From positions 1,479,001 through 1,543,000 of the forward strand of contig NZ_CP017147.1 in the NCBI RefSeq assembly GCF_001741865.1: a stretch of 64,000 nucleotides of DNA, written 5' to 3'. Position numbers and translations under genes: made by a program. The notes beneath the pieces are model-generated. The model was given only the letters and a program-made list of their open reading frames with translations, was not told where the DNA came from and made no database searches. Shown piece after piece: positions 8,775 to 18,477 of the stretch (position 1 is its first letter; every line of letters begins with the position of its first letter). The stretch is from Bosea vaviloviae (lineage in GTDB: Bacteria; Pseudomonadota; Alphaproteobacteria; Rhizobiales; Beijerinckiaceae).

Positions 8775-9455
8775 ATGAAGCCGCGCCAGGCGCAGCCATC
8801 GGTCGCGAAACCCGCCCGGGAGCGGGTCTATCTCTATGTTCGGGAAGAGATCCTGCGCGGGCATTTCGCCGGCGGCTCCTTCATCGAGGAGGAGCAGATT
8901 TCGTCCGCGATGAAGGTGTCGCGCACGCCCGTCCGCGAGGCGTTCCACCGGCTGGAGGCCGAGCGCTTCATCGACCTGCTGCCGCGCCGCGGCGCGCTTG
9001 TCCGGCAGGTGACGGCGCAGGAGCTTGTCGACCTCTACGAGACCAGGCGCATGATCGAAGGCTATGCGGTGGCGCGGATCTGCCAGCAGAAGATTCCCGT
9101 TCCCGCCGAGATGGCGACGATCCTTGATGAGATGGAGCAGTTCGCCGGCGGCGATCATTTTCCGCGCGTCGAGCTCAACCGGCGTTTCCATTTCACCATG
9201 GTCGGCGCGCTCGGCAACGAGGTGTTGTCCGAGCTTTATCAGTCGCTCGGCTCGCGGCAGCAGCGTGTCGCGATGACCGCGATGAGCGTCGATCCTAACC
9301 GGGTCGATCGTATCCGGATCGAGCATCGCGCCTTGCTCGCGGCCTTGCAGGCGGGCGACGAGGCGCAGGCGCGCGCAGTGCTGGAGCAGCATCTGCGCCC
9401 GATCGTCGGCGTCGTCTCGCGGCTGCCGGGTTATGGGCCGGGCGAAGGCGACTGA
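8775..9455 (+). CDS. GntR-family transcriptional regulator (FCD type)
   Basis: This is a 226-residue regulator. An N-terminal winged helix-turn-helix spans about residues 14-75, with the GntR signature EEQISSAMKVSRTPVREAFHRLEAE, followed by an all-helical FCD ligand-binding domain with metal-ligand-type residues (ELNRRFHFTM, EHRALLAAL). The start was set at ATG 8775, leaving a short tail before the DNA-binding domain; in-frame ATGs at 8739 and further upstream are possible. It is divergent from the dppA-to-rraA operon and probably controls it in response to the imported compound. Confidence 0.9.
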   Translation: MKPRQAQPSVAKPARERVYLYVREEILRGHFAGGSFIEEEQISSAMKVSRTPVREAFHRLEAERFIDLLPRRGALVRQVTAQELVDLYETRRMIEGYAVARICQQKIPVPAEMATILDEMEQFAGGDHFPRVELNRRFHFTMVGALGNEVLSELYQSLGSRQQRVAMTAMSVDPNRVDRIRIEHRALLAALQAGDEAQARAVLEQHLRPIVGVVSRLPGYGPGEGD

Positions 9456-9496
9456 GGCGTGCGGCAGCGGGGAGGAATGACGCCGTTGGCGCGCGT

Positions 9497-10528
9497 TCAT
9501 GCCGCCCCCGCATAAGCCTCGAGCGTTTCGAACAGTTTGCGCGAGATCACGACGCCATCGCGTGCGGTGCGCTGGCGCGCGCCATTGCGCCTCTCGCCGG
9601 GGAGCCGTGCGCCCTCCTGCCCGGTGATCGCGCTGAACAGCCGTTCCAGCCGGTCCGATGCGCCATCCTCAGTCAGCGCCCCGAAATCGATCGCGATGAA
9701 GCATTGGCCCGTGCGGGGCGAGCCGCCGAGATTGTCGGCAAAGGAAGAGGCGTCGATCGAGAGATTGGCCCCGGTCAGCCAGGCGGCGAAGATCTCGACG
9801 ATCAGCGCGAGCCCCGCGCCCTTATAGCCGCCTGCCGGCACCATGGTGCCGCCGGACAGCGCGGCCTTCGGATCGGTCGTCGGGTTGCCGTCCCTGTCGA
9901 GCGCCCAGCCGAGCGGGATCGGCTCGCCGCGCTGCTGATGGACGACGATCTCGCTCTTGGCGACGACGCTCGAAGACTGGTCGAGCACGAGCGGCTCGCG
10001 GCCGGCGCGGGGCACGGCAATGGCGATCGGATTGGTGCCGAAGACCGGCCTGGTGCCGCCCATCGGCGCGATCGAGGCCGGCGCATTGACGAAGCCGAGC
10101 GCCAGCAGGCCCTCCCTGGCGATGCGCTCGACATGGTAGCCGACGACGCCGCAATTATAGGAATTGGTCACCGCCAGCGCGGCGATGCCCTGGGCCTTCG
10201 CCGCCTCGCATAGCGCCGGCAGACCGAAATCGATTGCCGGATGGGCGAAGCCGCCCTTGGCGTCGACGCGCACCAGGCCGGGCTTGGGGCTGTCGAGCAC
10301 CGGCCGCGCTCGGCCGTCGATCTTGCCGACCCTGGCATGCTCGCAATAGGTCGGCAGCCGGGCGAGGCCGTGGCTATGGATGCCCTCGGCCTCGGCCGCG
10401 ACGACGGAGGCGGTGATCGCAGCTTCGTTGCGCGGGTCGACGCCGCAGGCGAGCAAGGCCCGTCGCGTCAGCGTCTCGACCTGCGCGAGGCTGAGCGGAA
10501 CGCCGTCCGCTGGCTGATGAGCGCTCAT
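9497..10528 (-). CDS. Malate/L-lactate dehydrogenase-family oxidoreductase
   Basis: This 343-residue protein of the LDH2/MDH2 family contains NAD(P)-dependent ketoacid or ketimine reductases such as ureidoglycolate dehydrogenase and delta-1-piperideine-2-carboxylate reductase. Visible family features are GIHSHGLARLPTYCEHARVGKI (substrate/catalytic His-Ser-His region near residue 50), TNSYNCGVVGYH and FGTNPIAIAVPR. It overlaps the HyuB-type gene by 4 bp as the last gene of the hydantoinase operon. It may reduce or oxidise the ring-opening product; the substrate is undetermined. Confidence 0.88.
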   Translation of the reverse strand: MSAHQPADGVPLSLAQVETLTRRALLACGVDPRNEAAITASVVAAEAEGIHSHGLARLPTYCEHARVGKIDGRARPVLDSPKPGLVRVDAKGGFAHPAIDFGLPALCEAAKAQGIAALAVTNSYNCGVVGYHVERIAREGLLALGFVNAPASIAPMGGTRPVFGTNPIAIAVPRAGREPLVLDQSSSVVAKSEIVVHQQRGEPIPLGWALDRDGNPTTDPKAALSGGTMVPAGGYKGAGLALIVEIFAAWLTGANLSIDASSFADNLGGSPRTGQCFIAIDFGALTEDGASDRLERLFSAITGQEGARLPGERRNGARQRTARDGVVISRKLFETLEAYAGAA

Positions 10529-12225
10529 GCCGCGGCTCCCTTCTCGATCTCGGCGCCGTAGAGCGAGGCCGCCTGTTGCGGGCTGACCATGCCATCAGTG
10601 AGATCCTTGGCGAGGCGCTGCGGGTCGCGCTTCTGCGGGTCGCCGAAGCCGCCGCCGCCGGAGGTCTCGATGGTGACGATGTCGCCGGCCGCCAGCGGAA
10701 TGCCGGAGACTTTCGAGCGCAGCGAGAGCTGCGAGCCATCAGCGCGGGTCACCGTGGTGCGGCTGAGCGAGCCGGGCTCGCCGCCCTGGATGCCATAGGG
10801 GGCGTGCCGGAAGCGCTCGAAATTGGTCGAGAGCGAGCCTTCCGCCGCATCGAGCCGCCATTCGCGCACGAGGCCCAGGCCCCCGCGGAACTGGCCGGCG
10901 CCGCCCGAATCCGGGATCAGCCCGTATTTCGTGAAGGTCACCGGATATTTCGCTTCGACCATCTCGATCGGCGCATTGGTGTTGTTGTGCAGGCCGCAGG
11001 AGAGGGCGCTGGCGCCGTCACCCCTGGCATGGCCGCCCCAGCCGCCGACCTCGATGTCGAAATAGACCTGGCGCTTGCCGGCCGCGTTGGTCGTCTGCAG
11101 CGCGTAGACATAGGAGATCGCGTAATAGGCCGCCGGAATGCGCTCGGGCACGATCTGCGCCAGCGCGCCGAAGACGGCCGTCGCGATGCGGTGGTTGACG
11201 ACCATGCGACCCGCGACCGGCGCCGGGAAGGCGGCGTTGACGACGCTGCCTTCGGGCAGCGTCACGGTTACGGCGCGGTAGCAGCCGGAATTGGCCGGAA
11301 TGTCGCCGCCGAGCGCCGCGAGCAGCGCGTAATAGACCGCCGAGCAGGTCATCGCCGGCGTGTTGTTGACGGGGCCGCGCACCTGGGGGCTGGAGCCGGC
11401 GAAGTCGAGCCCGATCGTCTCGCCCGTCTTGGTGATCTTGACCTGGAGCCGGATCGGTTCGTCCGACTGCCCGTCATCATCGACCAGTTCGACGAAGCAG
11501 GCCTCGCCATCCGGCAATGCCTTCAGCGCGGCGCGCATCATCCGCTCCGAGCCGTCGAGGATCGCCGCCATCGCCGCAGCGAGCGGGTCTGAGCCGTATT
11601 TCTTCGCCATGCGCGCGACCGCGCGCTCGCCGATGCCGAGCGCCGCGATCTGGGCGTTGAGGTCGCCGCGGGTTTCGTCGGGCTGGCGGACATTGTGCAG
11701 CAGCATCTCGAAGACGCCGCTGTTCAGCACGCCCTTGTCGACGAGCCTGAGCGGCGGGATGCGGATGCCTTCATGGAAGATTTCGGTCGCGCCCGCATAA
11801 TAGCTGCCGGCCGCGCCGCCGCCGACATCGACATGGTGGCAGAGCGTGCCGACGATGGCGGCGCGCCTGCCGTCGACGAAGACCGGCCGGAAGGTCTGGA
11901 TATCGGGCAGGTGCTGGCCGCCGGAATAGGGATCATTGGTGACGATGACGTCGCCGTCGTTCCAGTGTTCGAGCGGGATGAAGCGGTCGAGGATCGTGCG
12001 CAGGCAGTCCGACATCGAGTTGAGATGGACCGGAATGCGCGCGGATTGGGCGATGTTGTTGCCCTGCGCATCGAAGACAGCGGTGGAGAAATCGAGGATC
12101 TCGCGCACTACGGTCGAGCGGCTGGTGCGCCAGATCGTGATGCTCATCTCCTCGGCTGCGGCGACGAGTGCGTTGCGGATCACTTCGAGGCGGATCGGGT
12201 CGATGCCGTGCTGAAGATCGCTCAT
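10525..12225 (-). CDS. Hydantoinase/oxoprolinase B-family subunit
   Basis: This 566-residue protein is of the HyuB family (beta subunit of ATP-dependent hydantoinase, 5-oxoprolinase or acetophenone carboxylase-type enzymes). Characteristic segments are FSTAVFDAQGNNIAQSARIPVHL, TNDPYSGGQHLPDIQ and a Gly-rich C-terminal GGGGFGDP. The start was placed at ATG 12225, preceded by GAGG at good spacing; a TTG at 12240 would add five residues and overlap the upstream stop. It functions as a complex with the 12237-14285 product. Confidence 0.93.
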   Translation of the reverse strand: MSDLQHGIDPIRLEVIRNALVAAAEEMSITIWRTSRSTVVREILDFSTAVFDAQGNNIAQSARIPVHLNSMSDCLRTILDRFIPLEHWNDGDVIVTNDPYSGGQHLPDIQTFRPVFVDGRRAAIVGTLCHHVDVGGGAAGSYYAGATEIFHEGIRIPPLRLVDKGVLNSGVFEMLLHNVRQPDETRGDLNAQIAALGIGERAVARMAKKYGSDPLAAAMAAILDGSERMMRAALKALPDGEACFVELVDDDGQSDEPIRLQVKITKTGETIGLDFAGSSPQVRGPVNNTPAMTCSAVYYALLAALGGDIPANSGCYRAVTVTLPEGSVVNAAFPAPVAGRMVVNHRIATAVFGALAQIVPERIPAAYYAISYVYALQTTNAAGKRQVYFDIEVGGWGGHARGDGASALSCGLHNNTNAPIEMVEAKYPVTFTKYGLIPDSGGAGQFRGGLGLVREWRLDAAEGSLSTNFERFRHAPYGIQGGEPGSLSRTTVTRADGSQLSLRSKVSGIPLAAGDIVTIETSGGGGFGDPQKRDPQRLAKDLTDGMVSPQQAASLYGAEIEKGAAA

Positions 12226-12236
12226 AGTGTCAAACC

Positions 12237-14285
12237 TCAATGGCTGGCGCTGCGGTCGGCGACGAGCGCGCCCGATTCATGGGTGAGGATCGTCCAGCCG
12301 GCTGGCAGGTAGACCGAGGTATAGGGTTCCTCGACGATGGCGGGGCCGGCGAGGGGCTGGCTGCTGCTGATCGCATCGCGATCCCAGACCGGCGTCGCGA
12401 CCGCGCCATGGCGACCATGGACGGGCCGGCTGCGGGTCGAGGCCTCTGTTTGATGAAGGCCGCCGCGCGCAGCTACGGGTTTCGCCAGCCCGCCGATCGC
12501 CTTCAGCCTGAGCGCCACGACCTCCACCGCGACCTGTGGCTCGTCATAGGAGAAGCGCTGGCGATGCAGGTCGTGGAACGCCGCGGTAGCCTTGGCGACG
12601 CCGGCGATCGAAAAGTCCGCTCCGTCCAAAGGCACGCGCAGATCGAAGGCCTGGCCGGCATAGCGCAGATCGACGGCCCATTCGAAGCGCTGTGCTTCGG
12701 GGGCGACGCCGTCCTCTGCCAGCAAAGCCTGCGCCTCGACGACGAGGCGCTCCGCCTTGTCACCGAGCGACGGCGCGAGCTCGGCGAAGAGCCCGATCTG
12801 CGTGGCGCTGAGATCATGGGCGATGTCGGACCAGAGGATGCCCCAGGCCGAAAGCGTCGAGGCATGAGCCGGGAAAATCACGCGGTTTATGCCGAGCTCT
12901 TCGGCGACCTCGCAGGCATGCACCCCGCCGGCGCCGCCAAAGGAGAGCAGCGCGAAATCCTCCGGGTCCATGCCCTTCTCGAAGAGCGAGAGCCGCGTCG
13001 CGGTCGCGAGCGCTGAATTCGCCACGTCGATGACGCCGGCTGCGACCTGATCGATCGAGAGATCGAGCTTGGCGGCGATCTCCTGCGCCGCCTTCCGCGC
13101 GGCCTCGTGGTCGAGCGGCATCGCTCCACCCATGAAGCTCGCCCCGTCGAGGCGGCCGAGCAACAGGTTGGCGTCGGTCACGGTCAGGCGGGTGCCACCT
13201 TTGCCGTAGCAGGCTGGGCCCGGGTCAGCGCCGGCCGAATGCGGGCCGATGCGCAGGCGATGGCCGTCATCGACCCAGGCGATCGAGCCGCCGCCGGCGC
13301 CGATGGTGCGCATCTCGATCATCGGCAGCCGCACCGGCAGGCCATCGACCTCGCCTTCATTGACCATCGAGATCTGGCCGTCATGGACGACCGAGACGTC
13401 GAAGGAGGTGCCGCCCATATCGACGGCGACGAGGTTGGGTTCGGCGAGCTCGAGCGAGAGCCGCCTGGCCGCGGCCGCTCCGCCGCTCGGGCCTGAGAGC
13501 AGCAATCGCGCCGGCTCGCGCCCCGCCTTGGCAAGGCCCGAGACGCCGCCATTCGACTGCACGAGATAGACCTGGGCCTCGGGAATTTCGTCCCTAAGCC
13601 GGCCGGCGAGCCGGTCGGTGTAGCGCTGCACGATCGGCACCAGCATGGCGTTGAGCGCCGTGGTCGACATGCGCTCATATTCGCGGATCTCCGGCGAGAT
13701 GTCGGAGGCGAGCGTGATCGCCAGATTCGGCAGCAGCTCGGTGAGAAGCGCGCCGATGCGGCGCTCATGTGCGGGATTGGCATAGGCGTGCAACAGGCAG
13801 ACCGCGACCGACTTCACCTCGGCCCTGGCGAGCTCGGCCGCGATGCGGCGCACGCCATCCTCGTCGAGCGGCACCGTGACCTTGCCCTCGGCGTTGACAC
13901 GCTCGGTCACGCCAAAGCAGAAGCGGCGCGCGACCAGCGGCTCGGGCTGGGCGAGCGTGATCGCGTAGACATCGGTGCGGCCATGCCGGCCGATCTGCAT
14001 GACGTCCTCGAAGCCTGCCGTGGTGACGATGGCGCCCAATGGCAGCTTGCGTTCGAGCACGGCATTGGTCGCGATCGTCGTGCCGTGCAGCAGGTATTGC
14101 ACCGCCTCCATCGGAAAGCCGAAGCGCTCGGAGGCCTGGCGGATGCCGGTCAACAGGCCGATCGAGGGGTCGGCCGGCGTGCTCGGCGTCTTGATCTGGT
14201 GGATCGCGCCGGAGCCTGCATCGAGGATTTCGATGTCGGTGAAGGTGCCGCCGATGTCGACGGCGATGCGGATATCTTGCTGCAT
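12237..14285 (-). CDS. Hydantoinase/oxoprolinase A-family subunit
   Basis: This 682-residue HyuA-type subunit belongs to the ASKHA ATPase fold. The N-terminal phosphate-binding motif is VDIGGTFTDIEI, a second motif is VAVDMGGTSFDVSV near the middle, and GAGGGSIAWVDDGHRLRIGPHSAGADPGPACYG is the family signature. It hydrolyses ATP to drive ring opening of cyclic imides or lactams, or carboxylation in related enzymes. The start is ATG 14285, just before QQDIRIAVDIGG; a longer upstream frame was rejected because it extends beyond the conserved beginning of the fold. It is the first gene of a three-gene operon (hyuA-hyuB-dehydrogenase). Confidence 0.94.
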   Translation of the reverse strand: MQQDIRIAVDIGGTFTDIEILDAGSGAIHQIKTPSTPADPSIGLLTGIRQASERFGFPMEAVQYLLHGTTIATNAVLERKLPLGAIVTTAGFEDVMQIGRHGRTDVYAITLAQPEPLVARRFCFGVTERVNAEGKVTVPLDEDGVRRIAAELARAEVKSVAVCLLHAYANPAHERRIGALLTELLPNLAITLASDISPEIREYERMSTTALNAMLVPIVQRYTDRLAGRLRDEIPEAQVYLVQSNGGVSGLAKAGREPARLLLSGPSGGAAAARRLSLELAEPNLVAVDMGGTSFDVSVVHDGQISMVNEGEVDGLPVRLPMIEMRTIGAGGGSIAWVDDGHRLRIGPHSAGADPGPACYGKGGTRLTVTDANLLLGRLDGASFMGGAMPLDHEAARKAAQEIAAKLDLSIDQVAAGVIDVANSALATATRLSLFEKGMDPEDFALLSFGGAGGVHACEVAEELGINRVIFPAHASTLSAWGILWSDIAHDLSATQIGLFAELAPSLGDKAERLVVEAQALLAEDGVAPEAQRFEWAVDLRYAGQAFDLRVPLDGADFSIAGVAKATAAFHDLHRQRFSYDEPQVAVEVVALRLKAIGGLAKPVAARGGLHQTEASTRSRPVHGRHGAVATPVWDRDAISSSQPLAGPAIVEEPYTSVYLPAGWTILTHESGALVADRSASH

Positions 14286-14397
14286 GAGGCAAAGCTCCGG
14301 TGCTCCCGCTCGCCAGGGCGAGCAGGTCATGTCTTGCGAGAGGCGGCGTTCGGTTAGGCGGTTCTAGAGTAGGATGGTCCGTCGATTGAAACACGCC

Positions 14398-14516
14398 GTC
14401 ATTCCGGGCGCAGCGCAGCGGAGACCCGGAATCCATCGGAGGGCCAATCCTTTGACGGATCTGGCTCTACGATGGATTCCGGATCTGCGCCGCTGGCGCG
14501 GCTTGTCCGGAATGAC
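14398..14516. repeat. Dispersed palindromic repeat, 'gtcattccgg' class
   Basis: This is an imperfect inverted repeat of about 119 bp with ends gtcattccgg (14398) and ccggaatgac (14516) and inner symmetric stretches around ggaatccatcg and gatggattcc. It lies between the end of the Pot-type permease gene and the start of the hydantoinase operon. Related elements occur at 24409-24512, 36262-36299 and 39957-40061. It is probably a transcribed REP-like element at the 3' end of the importer operon. Confidence 0.75.
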
Positions 14517-14535
14517 GAGGTGTGTCCGAGCGAGG

Positions 14536-15330
14536 TCACTTCACGAAGGTCTTGGCGAGGCCGGACGTCCGGTCGACCACGAGCACGACGAGCAAGGTGA
14601 GGATGACGAGCAGGACCGAGAGCGATGCGACCAGCGGGTCGGCCTGCTGCTCGACATGGTGATACATCGCCACCGGCAAGGTCGAGATGCGCGGGCCGGT
14701 CATGAACAGCGACAGCACGACCTCGTCGAAGGAGACCAGGAAGCACAGCGCCGTCGTGCCGATCAGCCCCGATTTCATCATCGGCAGGGTGATGCGGCGA
14801 AACACGGTGAAGGGCGAGGCGCCAAGCGTCGCCGCCGCCTCCTCGATCGGGATCGGCAGGGTCGCGAGCGCGGTCGCCAGCACCCGGATCGCATAGGGCA
14901 GCGTCACCACGAGATGAGCGACGACCAGCCCCTGGAAGGTCGCGAGCAGGCCATAGCGTGAGAACACGATCAGAATGGCGAGGCCGAGCACGATGGTGGG
15001 CAGCAGCAGCGGCGCGGTGAACAGGGCGCTCATCGCTTCCGAGCCGCGGGGCTTGAGCCGCACCAGCGCATAGGCCGCGGGCAGGCCGATCAGCAGGCTC
15101 AAGACCGTCACCACGAAGGCGAGCAGCAGGCTCGTCCAGAAGGCCGAGGTCATCTTCCCGTCGGCGAAGATCGCCGGGTACCATTTCAGGCTCCAGCTCG
15201 AGGGCGGGAACATCATGTAGCTGTCGCCGGAAAACGAGATCGGCACGACGACGATCAATGGCGCCAGCAGGAACACGAACATCGTGAGCGCCATGAGCTT
15301 CAGGGCGAGCGAGACGGGACGTTCATCCAT
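14536..15330 (-). CDS. ABC transporter permease, PotC-type (second system)
   Basis: This is a 264-residue permease with the PotC-like beginning (VVPISFSGDSYMMFPPSSWSLKWYPAIF) and coupling loop PIEEAAATLGASPFTVFRRITLP. ATG 15330 was chosen because GGAGG precedes it by six bases, whereas an upstream TTG lacks this spacing. It is paralogous to 531-1319 and is the last gene of the second Pot-type operon, 12 bp after its partner permease. Confidence 0.93.
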   Translation of the reverse strand: MDERPVSLALKLMALTMFVFLLAPLIVVVPISFSGDSYMMFPPSSWSLKWYPAIFADGKMTSAFWTSLLLAFVVTVLSLLIGLPAAYALVRLKPRGSEAMSALFTAPLLLPTIVLGLAILIVFSRYGLLATFQGLVVAHLVVTLPYAIRVLATALATLPIPIEEAAATLGASPFTVFRRITLPMMKSGLIGTTALCFLVSFDEVVLSLFMTGPRISTLPVAMYHHVEQQADPLVASLSVLLVILTLLVVLVVDRTSGLAKTFVK

Positions 15331-15342
15331 GATCAACCTCCC

Positions 15343-16227
15343 TCACATGATCGCGCGTAGAGCGCGGGTATAGAGCACGAGCGCGCCGCCGAAGATGACG
15401 AGCACCAGGATCGAGAGCGTGGCGGCCAGCGGCCAGTGCAGCGTCACGATCGCCTGATCGTAGATCTCGGTGGCGAGCAGGAAGACGCGGCCGCCGCCAA
15501 GCAGCTTCGGCGTGATGAAGGAGGAGACCGCGAGCACGAAGCAGAGCAGGCAGCCGAGCGCGATGCCCGGCAGCGTCAATGGCAGGATGATGCGGCGGAA
15601 GATCGTGAAGGGCGGCGCACCCAATGTGGAGGCGGCTTCCTCGACGCGCGGATCGAGCCGGCCGAAGCCGGCGAGCAGCGCCAGGATCATATAGGGCATC
15701 AGGATCTCGGTGAGGCCGATGACGACGCCGGTCTTGTTGAACATCAATCGCAGCGGCGCGATGCCGATGGCGGAGAGCGCGTTGTTGACGAGCCCGCTCT
15801 CGGAGAGGATTGCGATCCAGCCATAGGTGCGCACCACTGCCGAGGTCAGCAATGGCGAGATCACCAGCACCAGCAGGATGGTCCGCCAGGTGCCGCTGGA
15901 GCGGTGCAGATAAAGCGCGATCGGGTAGGAGCAAACTAGCGTCAGCAGCGTGATGCCGAGGCTGACCGTGATGCTGTTCAGGATCAATTCGGCGTAGAAC
16001 GTGTCCTGGAAGACGGTGAGCCAGGTCGCGAGCGTGTAGACCTCGCGCATCGCGCCGGTCGGCTCGACCTCGTAGAACGACATCCGCGCCAGATTCAGCA
16101 CCGGCACGAGGAAGCCGAGCGCATTGACCAGCGCGATCGGCGCGATCAGCAGGACGACCAGCGCCAGGCCGCTCCGGCGCGCTTCCGAGACCGGCGCGGG
16201 AGTCGCGATGGCGGGCGCCGCACTCAT
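15343..16227 (-). CDS. ABC transporter permease, PotB-type (second system)
   Basis: This is a 294-residue polytopic permease. The EAA loop reads RVEEAASTLGAPPFTIFRRIILP and the ITPKLLGGGRVFLLATEIYDQ stretch is nearly the same as in 1316-2158, marking a duplicated importer. It overlaps the ATPase gene by 4 bp. It forms the channel with 14536-15330. Confidence 0.93.
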   Translation of the reverse strand: MSAAPAIATPAPVSEARRSGLALVVLLIAPIALVNALGFLVPVLNLARMSFYEVEPTGAMREVYTLATWLTVFQDTFYAELILNSITVSLGITLLTLVCSYPIALYLHRSSGTWRTILLVLVISPLLTSAVVRTYGWIAILSESGLVNNALSAIGIAPLRLMFNKTGVVIGLTEILMPYMILALLAGFGRLDPRVEEAASTLGAPPFTIFRRIILPLTLPGIALGCLLCFVLAVSSFITPKLLGGGRVFLLATEIYDQAIVTLHWPLAATLSILVLVIFGGALVLYTRALRAIM

Positions 16228-17321
16228 GCCGCGGCCCCGTAGACGAAGACGTCCTGCCGCCGCCAGGACAAGGTCACGGCGGCGCCCGGCTGCAGCACGG
16301 TCTCGCCGCCGCGCGTCGCAAGCTCGACCGAGACGATCTGCCCGGCGACATCGACGTCATATTGCAGGATATCGCCGGCGAAGATGGTGCGCGCGACGAC
16401 GCCGGAAACGCGGTGTTCGCCGGCCGTCACATCCGCGCCCGCTGCCGACAGCGCGACGCGGTGCGGGCGGACCATGATCTCGACGGGGCCGGAGAGACTT
16501 GGCTGCGCAGCGAAGCTCTCGCCGGCGAATTCGGCCACGCCGTCCCGGGCCGTGGCCTTCAGCCGGTTGCTGCGGCCGACGAAGCCGGCGACGAAGGCGG
16601 TCTTCGGTGCCTCGTAGAGATCGACCGGGGTGCCGACCTGTTCGAGCCGGCCCTGGTTCATGACCACGACCTTGTCGCACATGGTCAGGGCCTCGACCTG
16701 ATCATGCGTCACGAAGATCGCGGTGATGCCGAGCCGCTTCTGGATGTCACGGATTTCGTTGCGCATCTCATCGCGCAATTTGGCATCGAGATTGGAGAGC
16801 GGCTCGTCGAGCAGCAGGATCGAGGGGCGCACGACGAGCGCGCGCGCCAGCGCCACGCGCTGCTGCTGGCCGCCGGAAAGCTGGCTCGGCCGGTGCTCCT
16901 CCTTGCCGGAGAGATGCACGAGCGCGATCGCCTCCTTCACGCGCCGGGCGATCTCGTCCTTGCCGACCTTGCGCATCTCCAGCCCGAAGGCGACGTTCCG
17001 GGCCACGCTCATATGCGGAAACAGCGCGTAGCTCTGGAAGACGAGACCCATATCGCGGCGATGCGTCGGGACCTCGGTGAGATCCTGCCCGCCGACGACG
17101 ATGCGGCCCGATGTCGCCGGCACCAAGCCGGCGATCATCCTGAGCGAGGTCGTCTTGCCGCAGCCGGAGGGGCCGAGGAAGGCGACGAGCTCGCCCTTGG
17201 GAACCTCGAGATCGAGATTGTCGACCGCCGCAAAGCCGCCATAGCTCTTGGTCAACCCCTTGAGCGAGAGGAAGCCCTCGCCGGCTTGGCCGGCGGCCGG
17301 AGCGGTGATGCGGTCGGTCAT
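16224..17321 (-). CDS. ABC transporter ATP-binding protein, PotA-type (second system)
   Basis: This is a 365-residue ATPase: Walker A GPSGCGKT at about residues 50-57, LSGGQQQR signature, [11 protein letters not shown]alker B/D-loop, FVTHDQ H-loop and a TOBE-type C-terminal domain with IMVRPHRV. The N-terminal tail of about 18 residues (Ala/Gly-rich) is longer than in 2155-3210. It follows the binding-protein gene after 39 bp and overlaps the permease gene by 4 bp. Confidence 0.95.
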   Translation of the reverse strand: MTDRITAPAAGQAGEGFLSLKGLTKSYGGFAAVDNLDLEVPKGELVAFLGPSGCGKTTSLRMIAGLVPATSGRIVVGGQDLTEVPTHRRDMGLVFQSYALFPHMSVARNVAFGLEMRKVGKDEIARRVKEAIALVHLSGKEEHRPSQLSGGQQQRVALARALVVRPSILLLDEPLSNLDAKLRDEMRNEIRDIQKRLGITAIFVTHDQVEALTMCDKVVVMNQGRLEQVGTPVDLYEAPKTAFVAGFVGRSNRLKATARDGVAEFAGESFAAQPSLSGPVEIMVRPHRVALSAAGADVTAGEHRVSGVVARTIFAGDILQYDVDVAGQIVSVELATRGGETVLQPGAAVTLSWRRQDVFVYGAAA

Positions 17322-17360
17322 GATCGTGCAAGCCCTTGTCGTACAAGCCCTTCGGTTCGA

Positions 17361-18407
17361 TCAGCGGCTCAGCGGGATCACCTTGCGGCGCCACTGGTCC
17401 ATGATCGGCTCGCGGACCTTGGCGAGAGCGATCCAGTCGACCGGGATGACCTTGTCCATCGACTTGACGGCGGTGCGGGCGATCGCCGCCTCCGAAATCA
17501 GCGCCTTGGCGTTGGTCGGAGCGTAGAACATGCTTTCGGTGAAGGCCTTCTGCGCCTCGGGGCTCAGCGCGTAATCGATGAACTTGGCGGTGGCGTCCTT
17601 GCCCGGCCCGCCGGCGACATGGTTGATCGTGTTGATCTGGAAGACGCTGCCTTCCTGCGGCAGCACGGCCTTGAGCTTGCCGTTGGAGTTGTCGGCATTG
17701 ACCTGCGCGCGCGCGTTCCAGCCGGCTCCGATAATCGCCTGCCCGGAGATGATCACCGGATAGACCTCCGGCTTGGGCTCCCAGGTCTGGACGTTGGGCG
17801 CGATCTCGCCCATCGCCGCGATGCCCTTGTCGACGCTGCGGAGATGGTTGAAGCCGCCGCGCGCCTTCTCCAGGATCAGGACGAGCGAGAGGCCCTGGAT
17901 GTCGGGCATGCCGGGGATCGCGACCTTGCCGGCATATTTCTTGTCGGCGAGATCCATCCAGCTCGTGGGGGCCTCTTTCACAACCTCGGAGTTGTAGAGC
18001 ATCACCAGGTTGTCGAAGGTCACTGCGACGCCGTCGACATCGGCGATGCGCGCCGCCGAGAACAGGTCGGCGACGTTGGGGCTGGTCTTCTCGTCGATCT
18101 TGGTCAGCAGTTTCTCGTCGGTCGCGGCCTTCGAGACCGAGACGTCCATGATCACGACATCGGCCTGCGGCGCGGCCTTCTGGGCGCGCAGATTGCCCAG
18201 CATCTGGGCCGAGTTCGGCATCGGGAAGTATTCGATCTTGATGCCGGGATTGGCCTTCATGAACGGCTCGACCACGGCCTTGGTGTAGCGCTCCTGGAAC
18301 AGGCCGGAATAGGCCATCAGCGTCACGGTCTGCTGGGCCATGGCGGAATGGGACGAAAGCCCGGCCGCGATGGCGGCAGCGATGGCGAATTTGGTCGAAA
18401 TCTGCAT
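17361..18407 (-). CDS. ABC transporter substrate-binding protein, PotD/Fe-type (second system)
   Basis: This is a 348-residue periplasmic binding protein with a Sec signal peptide (MQISTKFAIAAAIAAG...AMAQ). ATG 18407 is preceded by GAGGGGA at good distance; a longer in-frame extension upstream was rejected as non-homologous. It is a close paralogue of 3224-4282 (shared TLMSYSG/TLMAYSG, EGSVFQINTIN, MFYAPTNA), so the two importers probably take up related ligands. It sits downstream of an RraA-like and a nitrilase-family gene. Confidence 0.93.
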   Translation of the reverse strand: MQISTKFAIAAAIAAGLSSHSAMAQQTVTLMAYSGLFQERYTKAVVEPFMKANPGIKIEYFPMPNSAQMLGNLRAQKAAPQADVVIMDVSVSKAATDEKLLTKIDEKTSPNVADLFSAARIADVDGVAVTFDNLVMLYNSEVVKEAPTSWMDLADKKYAGKVAIPGMPDIQGLSLVLILEKARGGFNHLRSVDKGIAAMGEIAPNVQTWEPKPEVYPVIISGQAIIGAGWNARAQVNADNSNGKLKAVLPQEGSVFQINTINHVAGGPGKDATAKFIDYALSPEAQKAFTESMFYAPTNAKALISEAAIARTAVKSMDKVIPVDWIALAKVREPIMDQWRRKVIPLSR

Positions 18408-18432
18408 GCGAAATCCCCTCTTATGTGATGCG

Positions 18433-18450
18433 CGGGCGGTTATCCGCCCG
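18433..18450 (-). other. Intercistronic hairpin before the second PotD-type gene
   Basis: This is a perfect 7-bp GC inverted repeat with loop TTAT (arms 18433-18439 and 18444-18450), located between the RraA-like gene stop (18478) and the binding-protein start (18407). It mirrors the hairpin at 4311-4332 upstream of the paralogous binding-protein gene. It is likely an mRNA processing, stability or partial-attenuation element. Confidence 0.5.
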
Positions 18451-18477
18451 TCGTCAGGCTGTTCAGTCGGTTCGTCC

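Noticed and set aside
16362..18428. Long plus-strand open frame across the second Pot-type ATPase and binding-protein genes
   Set aside because: Antisense to two clear importer genes and without recognisable domains.
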